Source: Anaeromassilibacillus senegalensis
GTDB lineage: Bacteria; Bacillota; Clostridia; Oscillospirales; Acutalibacteraceae
Direction: 5' to 3'
Length of the DNA stretch: 64,000 bases
Assembly (NCBI RefSeq): GCF_001261775.1
Contig: NZ_LN868536.1
Span: forward strand, 62,001 to 126,000
Made by a program: the position numbers and the translations under genes. Below, piece after piece: positions 54,909 through 63,589 of the stretch (position 1 is its first letter; the number at the start of each line of letters is the position of its first letter). Under the pieces are notes generated by a model. The model saw nothing but the letters and a program-made list of their open reading frames with translations. It did no database searches and was not told the origin of the DNA.

Positions 54909-56303
54909 ATGGATAGCAGAGTGGAAGCATTCTTTACATCAATCAAAGGCAAAACGGCGGCGTTCTGCGGGATCGGCGGCAGCAACCTGCCACTGATCAA
55001 AATATTCCGGGAAAAAGGCGCGCGGGTGCTTGCCTGCGACCGCCGCACGCGCGAACAGCTCGGAGAAAAGGCGGAGGAGCTGGAAGCGCTCGGCGTGGAG
55101 CTGCGTCTGGGCGAGACGTATTTGCAGAATCTCGAAGCGGATATGATCTTCCGCACCCCCGGCATGAAGTTTACCCTGCCGGAGCTGGAGGACGCACGCC
55201 GGCGCGGCGCGGCGGTCACCTCGGAAATGGAGGTCTTCTTTGACCTCTGCCCCTGCAAAATTTACGCGGTGACGGGAAGCGACGGCAAAACGACCACCAC
55301 AACCATCATTTCGGAGCTTTTAAAAGCCGCGGGCAAAACCGTGCACCTCGGCGGCAACATCGGCCGTCCGCTGCTGCCGGAAATTGCGTGCGTCCAGCCC
55401 GGCGATGTAGCGGTGGTGGAGCTTTCCAGCTTCCAGTTGATCTCCATGCGGAAAAGCCCGGCGGTGGCGGTGGTGACAAACCTGTCCCCCAACCATCTGG
55501 ACGTCCACAAGGACATGCAGGAGTATATTGACGCAAAGAAAAATATTTTCCTGCACCAGAACGCGTTCAGCCGCACGGTGCTCAACGCGGACAATGAAAT
55601 CACCGCTTCCTTTGCGCCGGAGGTGCGCGGACAGCTTTTCCAGTTCAGCCGGAAAGGCCGCAGTGCATACGGCGCGTGGGCGGATGCACAGGGGAATATC
55701 TATATGGCGCAGGGCGGAGAGGATACCTTTATTCTGAATGCTTCGGAGATTAAAATTCCCGGCGCGATCAACGTGGAGAATTATCTGGCGGCAATTTCCG
55801 CCGTTTGGGGCGACGTTGAGCTGGAGGTGATCCGGCAGGTGGCGCGGAACTTCGGCGGGGTGGAGCACCGCGCGGAGCTGGTGCGCGAGCTGGACGGCGT
55901 CAGGTGGTACAACGATTCCATCGGGACCAGCCCGACCCGCACGGCGCGCGGCACATTGTCCTTGTACGATCGCAAGATTATTTTAATCGCGGGCGGCTAC
56001 GACAAGAAAATTCCGTATGACGCCCTTGGCCCGGTCATCGTGGAAAAAGTTAAGACGCTGGTGCTGCTGGGGGCGACCGCGCCGAAGATTGAGGCGGCGG
56101 TGCTGGCTTCCCCCGCCTATCATGAAGGGAATCCCAAAATCCTGCACGCGGCTTCCATGGAAGAGGCGGTCCAGCTCTGCCGGAAAGAAGCGGAGCCGGG
56201 GGATATTGTCTCGCTTTCCCCTGCCAGCGCGAGTTTTGACCTGTATCCCAACTTTGCGGAGCGGGGCAACCATTTCAAACGAATTGTAAATGATTTGGTA
56301 TAA
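54909..56303 (+). CDS. murD: UDP-N-acetylmuramoyl-alanine-D-glutamate ligase
   Basis: 464 residues. N-terminal Rossmann domain (FCGIGGSNLPLIKIF), ATP-binding VTGSDGKTTTTTII, NLSPNHLDVHKDMQEY, and a C-terminal ligase domain with ILIAGGYDKKIPYD and SLSPASASFDLYPNFAERG. Adds D-Glu to UDP-MurNAc-Ala in cell-wall precursor synthesis. It is isolated from the usual dcw cluster. Confidence 0.95.
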   Translation: MDSRVEAFFTSIKGKTAAFCGIGGSNLPLIKIFREKGARVLACDRRTREQLGEKAEELEALGVELRLGETYLQNLEADMIFRTPGMKFTLPELEDARRRGAAVTSEMEVFFDLCPCKIYAVTGSDGKTTTTTIISELLKAAGKTVHLGGNIGRPLLPEIACVQPGDVAVVELSSFQLISMRKSPAVAVVTNLSPNHLDVHKDMQEYIDAKKNIFLHQNAFSRTVLNADNEITASFAPEVRGQLFQFSRKGRSAYGAWADAQGNIYMAQGGEDTFILNASEIKIPGAINVENYLAAISAVWGDVELEVIRQVARNFGGVEHRAELVRELDGVRWYNDSIGTSPTRTARGTLSLYDRKIILIAGGYDKKIPYDALGPVIVEKVKTLVLLGATAPKIEAAVLASPAYHEGNPKILHAASMEEAVQLCRKEAEPGDIVSLSPASASFDLYPNFAERGNHFKRIVNDLV

Positions 56304-56559
56304 TTTAATTTTATTATACTATTTGTATAAAAGGAGAACGACATGGAGGAATTAAAGGAACTGCTGTTTGCGCTTTGCGCGGAGCCGGGCACGCCGGGCG
56401 ACGAATGCGCCCCAGCGAAGCGGGCCGCGCGGGAACTGCTGAACTTGGGAGAGACCACCGTGGACCGCATGGGGAACGTCGTGTGCCGCATGGGGAAGCG
56501 GGGCGCCAAACGTCACGTCCTGCTGGATGCGCATATCGACCAGGTGGGCCTGATCGTGA

Positions 56560-56768
56560 CCCGCGTGGAGGACGCCGGCTTTTTAAACGTGACCACCAGA
56601 TTTGCCACCACAATCAAAGCCAGCAAAATCTGCGACATATAATTGACAAATGCAATCACCTCGCCCTGCGTCATACCGCCTGCGCTGGGCAAAAGGAGTT
56701 TGGTTTGCCACTGATAAACATGGAAATAGGTATGAGGAGGAGCCCGCGTGGAGGACGCGGGCTTTTTG
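56560..56768. repeat. 25-bp direct repeats flanking the insertion
   Basis: CCCGCGTGGAGGACG followed by CCGGCTTTTT (56560-56584) or CGGGCTTTTT (56743-56767), one mismatch, offset 183 bp. The second copy with its left neighbour bases forms an AGCCCGCG/CGCGGGCT hairpin before TTTTT, so it also looks like a terminator. Confidence 0.8.
56585..56742 (-). pseudogene. ABC exporter transmembrane-domain fragment inside the M42 gene
   Basis: Read on the minus strand the insert encodes a fragment beginning YFHVYQWQTKLLLPSAGG and continuing MTQGEVIAFVNYMSQILLA and IVVANLVVTF. This is the characteristic TM5/TM6 stretch of clostridial ABC-type multidrug exporter permease-ATPases. No start, stop or ATPase domain accompanies it. 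It is about 50 codons of another gene pasted antisense into the peptidase. Confidence 0.7.
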
Positions 56769-57542
56769 CGCGTGGACCGCTGCGGCGGCACGGACCGCCG
56801 CGTCCTGCCCGGCAGCCCGGTGACAGTTTTTGGAAAGGAAACGCTGACGGGCGTCGTCTGCTGCATGCCGCCGCATCTCACCGACGGCGGGGAGGACAAG
56901 GTGGAAGGCGTGGATCAAATGGCAGTTGACGTCGGCCTGACCGGGGAAGAGGCAAAAGCGCTGGTTTCCCCCGGGGACCGCGTGCTGGTGCGCGCGCCGC
57001 AGAAGCGATTGCTGGGGAACCGCATCGCGTCCCCCGCGCTGGACGACCGCGCGGGCTGTGCGGCGCTGATCCGCTGTGCGCAGCTCTTGCAGAAGGAGCC
57101 GCTCGACTGTGCGCTCACGATTCTGCTCAGCAGCCGGGAAGAAACCGGCGGGCAGGGCGCGGAAACAGGTGCGTTTGCGCTGGACCCGACCGAGGCCGTC
57201 GCGGTGGACGTGAGCTTTGCCGCACAGCCGGGCGTGGACCCGGCAAAATGCGGCAAGTTGGGTGGTGGGCCGATGATCGGCGTTGCACCGGTGCTTTCCC
57301 GTCCGATGACGGACAAGCTGGTGCGGCTCGCAAATGAAAGGAATATTCCATATACACTGGAGATCATGGGCGGGGACACCGGCACCAACGCAGACGCCAT
57401 TGCCACCGCAAAGGCGGGCGTCCATACGGCAATGGTTTCCATCCCACTGCGGTATATGCATACGCCGGTAGAGGTCGTCGACGTGCAGGACGTGGAGCAC
57501 GTAGCGCAGCTGCTGGCGGCCTATGTAAAGGGGGCGGAATAA

Positions 57543-58574
57543 ATGGCGGATCTGAATCTTTTGGAAACACTTTGCACCGCGCGCGGCATCTCCGGTTTTG
57601 AAGAGAATGTCCGCACGCTGATTCAAAAGGAAATCGAACCCTATGCCGACCGGATGGAAGTCACGCCGCTGGGCAATCTGATTGCCTTTAAAAAGGGGAA
57701 GCAGCGCCCCAAAACCAGGCTGATGCTCAACGCCCACATGGATGAAGTGGGGATGATCGTGACGCACATCGGGGAGGACGGTCTGCTCCGCTTTGCGACC
57801 GTCGGCGGCATCGACCGCCGCGTGCTGTGCGGTAAGCCCGTCACCGTAGGCGAAAACGTGGCGGGTGTGATCGGCGCGAAGCCCATTCACCTGCTGACCG
57901 GCGAGGAGAAAGAAAAATCCGTCCCGGTCAAGGATTTATATATCGACATCGGCGCGGCGGACCGCGAAGAGGCGGAAGCCGTTGTGCGGCCCGGCGACCC
58001 GGTGACGTTTGATTCGCTGTTCGACACGTCCCACGGCATGATCAAGAGCCGCGCATTGGACGACCGCGCGGGCTGTGCCATTTTGATCGACCTGCTGAAA
58101 AGCGACCTGCCGTACGATATGATGTTCGCGTTTGTCGTGCAGGAGGAAACCGGCCTGAATGGCTCTAAAACGGCGGCGTTTGCCATTGAACCGGATGCGG
58201 CCATCGTGGTGGAGAGCACCACCGCCGCCGACGTGGCGGGCGTGCCGGAGGACAAGCAGGTCTGTCATGTGGGAAAGGGTCCGGTGCTGTCCTTCATGGA
58301 CCGCCGCACCATCTACGACCGGGAATATTACAGGATGGCGTTTGACGCGGCGGAGGAAACCGGCGTAAACTGCCAGGCGAAGCAGGCGGTTGCCGGCGGC
58401 AACGACGCGGGGGCCATCCATGTGTCCAGGGAAGGCGTGCGCACGGTGGCGGTATCCCTGCCGTGCCGGTACCTGCATTCCGCCGTGAGCCTGATTTCCC
58501 AGCAGGATTTCCACGACGCGGAGACGTTGATTGCGCGGCTGGCGGAGAAAATCGCGGGCGTGGAGCCGGTATGA
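57543..58574 (+). CDS. M42-family aminopeptidase, intact
   Basis: 343 residues, starting immediately after the preceding stop codon. Zinc/catalytic pieces: NAHMDEVGMIV, ALDDRAGCAIL, VQEETGLNGSKTA (Glu-Glu), the aspartate-containing VVESTTAADV and the C-terminal RYLHSAVSL histidine. Clostridial M42 peptidases (glutamyl aminopeptidase/FrvX-like) trim cytosolic peptides and form large tetrahedral assemblies. With the interrupted copy it made a tandem pair. Confidence 0.93.
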   Translation: MADLNLLETLCTARGISGFEENVRTLIQKEIEPYADRMEVTPLGNLIAFKKGKQRPKTRLMLNAHMDEVGMIVTHIGEDGLLRFATVGGIDRRVLCGKPVTVGENVAGVIGAKPIHLLTGEEKEKSVPVKDLYIDIGAADREEAEAVVRPGDPVTFDSLFDTSHGMIKSRALDDRAGCAILIDLLKSDLPYDMMFAFVVQEETGLNGSKTAAFAIEPDAAIVVESTTAADVAGVPEDKQVCHVGKGPVLSFMDRRTIYDREYYRMAFDAAEETGVNCQAKQAVAGGNDAGAIHVSREGVRTVAVSLPCRYLHSAVSLISQQDFHDAETLIARLAEKIAGVEPV

Positions 58575-59299
58575 TTCAGCAGATAAAGGCTCTTGCCGAA
58601 CTGGAGCCATTCCGGAGAAGCGCGTTTGCCTGCCGGATTCGCGCCACGGCGGAGGCCTACGGGCTGGATTACCCCTTTGCGCGCTTTTGGGTGCAGGGAG
58701 AACACGCGGCGCTGTGTCTGCTGGACGACGTGCTGGTATTGGACGCCCGCCCTGGCGCAGACTGGGAAGAGCTGGCCTCCTTTGTACGGATGGCCGGTGC
58801 GCGGACGGTGCTCTGTGCGGAGGAAGCCGCACAAAAGATGCTGCTTCCTGCTTTCCTCGCGGGCGAAATCATGGTGCTGGACACCACCGATGCGCCGGAA
58901 CCCGCGTGCGAATGGAATCCCAGCCTGCGGGACGTCCACGCGCTGCTGTGCGATTGCGAAAGCGCGTCCTTTGTGCCGCCGGAATTCGAACCGTTCTATC
59001 TGGACCTGTCCCACCGCATCCGGCACGGGACCGCGCGAACGGTGGGCTTCCATCAAAATGGACAGCTTGCTGCGTGTGCGATTTGCTCCGCGTGTACAGA
59101 GGAGGCCGCCGTACTGTCTGCCGTGGCGGTGCATCCGGAGTTCCGGCGGCAGGGCCTGGGCGCGCGGGCGGTACGGTCGCTGGCCGCGTCGTTACACAAG
59201 CAGAAAACATATATTTTCCGGGCAGATGGGGAGAACGAAGCGTTCTACCGTGCCCTTGGGTTTGCCGGATGCGGCCGCTTTGCGGAGCTGCAACCGTGA
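58571..59299 (+). CDS. GNAT-family acetyltransferase
   Basis: 242 residues from the ATG at 58571, overlapping the peptidase stop (ATGA). The C-terminal half has the GNAT core: AAVLSAVAVHPEFRRQGLGARAVRSLA (motif A, acetyl-CoA) and FYRALGFAGCGRFAEL. The N-terminal 110 residues are a lineage-specific extension. Substrate unknown. Confidence 0.85.
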   Translation: MIQQIKALAELEPFRRSAFACRIRATAEAYGLDYPFARFWVQGEHAALCLLDDVLVLDARPGADWEELASFVRMAGARTVLCAEEAAQKMLLPAFLAGEIMVLDTTDAPEPACEWNPSLRDVHALLCDCESASFVPPEFEPFYLDLSHRIRHGTARTVGFHQNGQLAACAICSACTEEAAVLSAVAVHPEFRRQGLGARAVRSLAASLHKQKTYIFRADGENEAFYRALGFAGCGRFAELQP

Positions 59300-59312
59300 G
59301 AAAGGAGTTCAC

Positions 59313-59498
59313 ATGAAAGATAAACGCTTTGAGGTGTCCTATACACAGGGTACGATGGACGTCATCCGTGTGCTGGTGGACCGGGAAACCGGGATCAACT
59401 ATTTGCATGTTTCCAGCGGATACGCAGGTGGACTGACGCCCCTGCTCGGCAGGGACGGGAAACCGGTGATCACGCCGGTCAGCCCCTTTGAAAAATAA
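59313..59498 (+). CDS. DUF6440-like small protein, 61 aa
   Basis: AAAGGAG precedes the ATG. The sequence RFEVSYTQGTMDVIRVLVD then TGINYLHVSSGYAGGLTPLL and GRDGKPVI is typical of the short DUF6440-type Firmicutes family. Function unknown. Confidence 0.75.
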   Translation: MKDKRFEVSYTQGTMDVIRVLVDRETGINYLHVSSGYAGGLTPLLGRDGKPVITPVSPFEK

Positions 59499-59531
59499 AA
59501 TTGACAGGGAAAAGGAAAGAGAGGGAGTCCC

Positions 59532-60803
59532 GTGATATACCCAGATTTTCGGATAGATGAGAGCATCCAGAGCGCCGCAAAGCGCGCCATGGAAAAGATT
59601 GCGCCGGTCCTCCTGGGGATCGACGAAACCACGGACTACAACCAGCAGAAGATGCTGGCATCGTTTATCGAGGCAGGTGTCAGCGAGAGCCATTTTGCGG
59701 CGTCCACCGGCTACGGCTACGGCGACCGGGGCCGCGAGGTGTTGGATCAGGTGTATGCAAAAGCGCTGGGCGCGGAGGACGCGCTGGTGCGCTACAATTT
59801 TGTAAGCGGCACGCACGCGCTGGCAGTGGCGCTGTTCGGCGTGCTGCGCCCGGGCGACAAGATGCTCAGCGTGACCGGTCTCCCATACGATACCCTGCGC
59901 GGCGTGATCGGCCTGACAGGGGACGGAAACGGTTCCCTGAAGGAATTCGGCATCGAGTATGAGCAGATCGACCTGCTGCCGGACGGCACGCCCGACTATG
60001 CGGCGATGGAGGAGCAAATTAATCCCTCAGCGAAAATGGTGTATATCCAGCGCTCCCGCGGATACAGCCTGCGTCCCTCCCTGTTTGTGGAAGACATTGC
60101 GCGCATCGCGGAGATTGCAAAGCGCAAAGCCCCGGACTGCATCGTGATGGTGGACAACTGCTACGGCGAGTTTGTCCAGCGTGAGGAGCCGACCTCCCAC
60201 GGCGCGGACCTGATGGCGGGTTCCCTGATCAAAAACCCCGGCGGCGGCGTAGCCCCCACCGGTGGCTATATTGCGGGCCAAAAGGATCTGGTGGAAAGCT
60301 GCTCCTACCGCCTGACCACGCCCGGCACCGGCAAGGAGATCGGCTGTACGCTCGGCAACAACCGGGAACTGTTCATGGGTGCGTTCCATGCGCCGCACGT
60401 GACGGGTGAGGCGCTCAAGACGGCGGCTTTCACAGCCGTGCTGTTCAACGAGTTTGGATACGATGTAACGCCAAAACCGGACGAGCCCCGCGCGGACATC
60501 ATCCAGGCGGTTTTGCTGCGCCGGGAAGAGGCGCTGGTGGCCTTCTGCCAGGGCGTACAAAAGGGCGCGCCGGTGGATGCGTTTGTTACGCCGGAGCCGT
60601 GGGACATGCCCGGCTACGACTGCAAGGTGATCATGGCGGCGGGCGCGTTTACGCTCGGCGCTTCCATCGAGCTTTCCGCGGACGCGCCTCTGCGCGAGCC
60701 GTACGCGGCCTGGATGCAGGGCGGCCTGAATTTCCACAGCGGACGACTCGGCGCAATGCTCGCAGCGCAGTCCATGCTGGAGCGGGGGATTTTGGGCAAA
60801 TAA
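59532..60803 (+). CDS. ynbB: Methionine gamma-lyase-family PLP enzyme (YnbB-like)
   Basis: 423 residues from a GTG at 59532 (GAGGGAG upstream). Fold type I PLP protein of the 'aluminium resistance' group: TGYGYGDRGREVLDQVYA, NFVSGTHALAVALFG, VMVDNCYGEFVQ and PLP-lysine in GSLIKNPGGG. The physiological reaction of YnbB-type proteins is not established; they belong to the cystathionine-gamma lyase superfamily. Confidence 0.88.
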   Translation: MIYPDFRIDESIQSAAKRAMEKIAPVLLGIDETTDYNQQKMLASFIEAGVSESHFAASTGYGYGDRGREVLDQVYAKALGAEDALVRYNFVSGTHALAVALFGVLRPGDKMLSVTGLPYDTLRGVIGLTGDGNGSLKEFGIEYEQIDLLPDGTPDYAAMEEQINPSAKMVYIQRSRGYSLRPSLFVEDIARIAEIAKRKAPDCIVMVDNCYGEFVQREEPTSHGADLMAGSLIKNPGGGVAPTGGYIAGQKDLVESCSYRLTTPGTGKEIGCTLGNNRELFMGAFHAPHVTGEALKTAAFTAVLFNEFGYDVTPKPDEPRADIIQAVLLRREEALVAFCQGVQKGAPVDAFVTPEPWDMPGYDCKVIMAAGAFTLGASIELSADAPLREPYAAWMQGGLNFHSGRLGAMLAAQSMLERGILGK

Positions 60804-60805
60804 CC

Positions 60806-60834
60806 TTGCATTGTGGCAGGGAATTCGATATAAT
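60806..60834 (+). promoter_or_regulatory. Promoter of tRNA-Leu
   Basis: TTGCAT at 60806-60811 and TATAAT at 60829-60834, spacer 17 bp. Confidence 0.7.
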
Positions 60835-60836
60835 AG

Positions 60837-60954
60837 CAGTTGACAGTGGAAAGTTGGGGAACGATGGTTGCTGGCAAGTCCTTTGACTTTGTCGTCCGGA
60901 CTGTGAAACTAAAATTTAAAATAACGTTCAACTTTCCATTTTTCACTTTCAACT
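60837..60954. repeat. Imperfect inverted repeat in the tRNA leader
   Basis: CAGTTGACAGTG-GAAAGTTG (60837-60856) pairs with CAACTTTCC...CACTTTCAACTG (60929-60954) apart from a 6-nt bulge, enclosing about 70 bp. It has a miniature transposon-like outline. Confidence 0.55.
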
Positions 60955-60960
60955 GAATAC

Positions 60961-61044
<84 letters not shown>

Positions 61045-61053
61045 AACGATAAA

Positions 61054-61097
61054 GAAACCGAACCTAATCCCGATGGGGATGGGTTCGGTTTCTTCAT
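61054..61097 (+). terminator. Terminator after tRNA-Leu
   Basis: GAAACCGAACC pairs with GGTTCGGTTTC, followed by TTCATTTATA. Confidence 0.8.
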
Positions 61098-61126
61098 TTA
61101 TATAGATAAATACATACCAGGCGTAG

Positions 61127-62728
61127 TCAATACGGAATTGCGATAATTCCAGACTTCACGCTATCCTCATCGCAGTAAATCAGATAGTGGTCCGTGACAG
61201 CGGCGCGATAGACATGTTCCCCCCGAATGGTACAGAGTGTTTGTACTGCGGATTCCCGGGCGGGATAGCGGATATCCAGGCAGCGAATACCATTTTTGTC
61301 CCGGTGCCTGTACTCCTCAAACCACTTGGCGCCGTCGCGGGGTCTGTAAAAGGAAGACAAGCTCTCAAATTGATTTGTATCCACGAGTGTCCGCTGCAGG
61401 GTTGTAGCGTTGATCTCCGTCATGCCCGCCTCTGCAAAAGTCTGCACCGTTTTGTCGTCTGGGATATTCATTCCGTTCACGTTGATGCCAAACAGATTCC
61501 AGAGATAGGTTTTCTCGCCGGTCAGCAGATCCAGAAACAGCAGGCCGACATACCCGTTTTGGCTTTGCTCCAGATATACAGCGGCGCAAAGCCGTGTTCC
61601 GTTTGCCAACAGCTGTGGGTCGGAATACCGGCAGTCCGCTTCCGACTCCTGCACGTACTGCAGCTCTTGTGATACAATTGTAGGAAGCTCCCCGTTATCG
61701 AGCAGTTGACGGGAAATGCCGTTTTCCCAAAGATAAACGCCGTCCGGGGCGGGATATACGATTTTGTTATCCGCTATATCGTACTGGTAAACACGGTTTA
61801 GCCAGTTTACCTCCTGGATACCGCTGCGGATGTCCTCCGGCAGATCGAAACGGCTGAGCTCCTGACCATCCATGTCGTACTCCGCGACATAGGCGTCCGA
61901 CAGCAGGCGAATTCCGCCGTTGTAGGGCTCGGTCCGCAGAATTTGGGCTGGGCTGCTCAGCGTAAACAGAAGTTTTCCCGTCGCTGCGTCTAATACCGGG
62001 ACGTTATGCCAACCCTGCAAAAAAACGATGCGGCCGTCCTGATCGAAAAAGCAGCCCCTCCATTCGCCGCTCTCGTCCGGCGGAACCTTCAGTTTCACAT
62101 AATTTCCATCAAACGATACTTCCGATGGTACCGTCTGTGCATCCACCAGCGACCGGATGGAATAGTAAAGCGCGGGCGGAGCCATGAAACAAGAGATTGT
62201 AGATGCGTCCTGCGGAAAAAACAGGAGCGTTTTGTCATGATACATCGCCCGTTCCTTGTTGGGAGGGTATACCTGGATGTCATGGTCCGGGTAACCCGCA
62301 TAGGTTTTATAATAGTAAAGATCGATGAGGTCGGGCTCGTAGTAGCTTGTGATGCCTTCGCTTTCGATTTCCGTCAGCTCCGCCGCCGCAATCGCGCCGT
62401 ATATATCGCGAAGCAAATCGGAGGTGATTCTCACGCTTCTGCCACCCGATCGGTACAGTTCCAAGTGATTCGGGCTTTCCACCGAGGTCAGAAGTTCTTT
62501 CAGGAACGGATAGCTTCCTTCTTCCGTTTTTACAGATTCTTTCACCGCGCTGGATAGTTCCTGGCTGACGGCGGAGGGTTTGCTCTGTATTTCGGAGGAG
62601 ACAGCTTCGGATCTCAATTCCGGCGTTTTCACCGCTTCGTTTTCGCAGGCTGCCAAGGCCCCCAGTATTGCGAAACACAGAAACGGCGGCAAAAGCCGGC
62701 GCAATAGAGGCGCTTTTCTGCACTTCAT
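61127..62728 (-). CDS. Large lipoprotein, WD/beta-propeller-like, unknown
   Basis: 533 residues from the ATG at 62728 (AAGGAGG upstream on the minus strand). Signal with lipobox LAAC (Cys near residue 29), a Ser/Glu/Lys linker, and a body of beta-rich repeats such as YVKLKVPPDESGEW, NVPVLDAATGKLLFTL, YVAEYDMDGQELSRF and YQYDIADNKIVYPAPDGVYLW. This resembles a beta-propeller of the DUF5050/PQQ-like sort. No enzyme motif is seen; it likely binds something at the membrane surface. Confidence 0.75.
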   Translation of the reverse strand: MKCRKAPLLRRLLPPFLCFAILGALAACENEAVKTPELRSEAVSSEIQSKPSAVSQELSSAVKESVKTEEGSYPFLKELLTSVESPNHLELYRSGGRSVRITSDLLRDIYGAIAAAELTEIESEGITSYYEPDLIDLYYYKTYAGYPDHDIQVYPPNKERAMYHDKTLLFFPQDASTISCFMAPPALYYSIRSLVDAQTVPSEVSFDGNYVKLKVPPDESGEWRGCFFDQDGRIVFLQGWHNVPVLDAATGKLLFTLSSPAQILRTEPYNGGIRLLSDAYVAEYDMDGQELSRFDLPEDIRSGIQEVNWLNRVYQYDIADNKIVYPAPDGVYLWENGISRQLLDNGELPTIVSQELQYVQESEADCRYSDPQLLANGTRLCAAVYLEQSQNGYVGLLFLDLLTGEKTYLWNLFGINVNGMNIPDDKTVQTFAEAGMTEINATTLQRTLVDTNQFESLSSFYRPRDGAKWFEEYRHRDKNGIRCLDIRYPARESAVQTLCTIRGEHVYRAAVTDHYLIYCDEDSVKSGIIAIPY

Positions 62729-63589
62729 GGGTGATCCTCCTTTTTTCGCCAAACGATTTCGGGTTCTTTTCATCTACAGGATACCACCGGTGCGCTCTCG
62801 CTGCAAGAGAAAAACGCTTCGGCGCATAAAAAGGAGAGACGGCCTCAAATAGGATGGGCAAGTTCCGTTTAGGATTAGAGAAACGGCCGGTGAATAAAAG
62901 CCGTTGTCGGATTGGTCCGTTCTGTCCTATTGTACTTTTCAGAAGTAGATATAGGGCCGGATCTTACTATATTTCCAGCAAGCCCAGCCTCTTCTGGTTC
63001 ATTGCCCAATTTCTATTGTATCTAAAAATACTTTTGTCAATTTTTTAATTTAAGACTGAATTTTGTAAAAATGTGAACTCTTTTATCATGGAGAAGGGTT
63101 CGTTTTTTTATTTATATAAATATAAAAACACAGCCCTTCCCATTTGTATCTTTCACTTTTCTGTTGCTTGATGTGCAGAAACGATCAGCTGAGAAAATCA
63201 TTGCAAACGGAGAATCTAAAAGCGCACATTGACGCTCAAATGCATAGAATGGAGCAAAGCGGAGAAAGGCTGGGAGTGCGCATGGAGGAAGAAACGCGCT
63301 CTTTGCGGCCGGCTGGATGCCGTTGGCGTTCCATCTTTTCCTCCGGATTTTTTGTATCCAACAGATTTAATTCATCCAGCGTGGACAGCTGGTGTGTACC
63401 ATTGAGAGGGACGCCCAGGCCGCCGCCGGTTTATCCCATCCGTTGCCCGGTGTGGATCAAGCCTTTTGGCTCTCTTTTCATTCCAGTGGCCGCCCTTCTG
63501 CGCTGAAACAACCTGGACTTCGTGGAGTGCAGCTAAAAGCAGGCCACTGCGGCAGGCCAGGTGCTCCCGATTAGGAGGGTTTCATACAC
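62729..63589. other. Gene-free stretch
   Basis: About 860 bp. The left half is AT-rich with T runs (63020-63130). The right half has open frames, the longest at 63144-63506, but none has a ribosome-binding site, recognisable domain or coherent composition. I see no gene, RNA or group A/B repeat copy here. Confidence 0.55.

Larger units (their letters stand above)
56343..57542 (+). pseudogene. M42 aminopeptidase gene interrupted by foreign fragment
   Basis: Frame 1 (56343-56642) reads through the zinc ligand DAHIDQVG to VEDAGFL, then enters foreign sequence and stops. The original frame resumes at the second VEDAGFL (GTG at 56748, with GAGGAGGAG upstream) and continues to 57542 through ALDDRAGC, SSREETGG, AVDVSF and the MHTPVEVVD histidine. 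All other catalytic pieces are present. Deleting the 183 bp between the two 25-bp copies would restore a complete enzyme in frame. The 3' part could be translated from its own GTG as a truncated protein. Confidence 0.85.

Noticed and set aside
56343..56642. Independent 99-residue protein
   Set aside because: It is the 5' third of the M42 gene truncated by the insertion; its last 20 residues come from the insert.
63144..63506. 120-codon plus-strand frame before the hydrolase gene
   Set aside because: No ribosome-binding site, no recognisable domain, and competing frames of equal quality.
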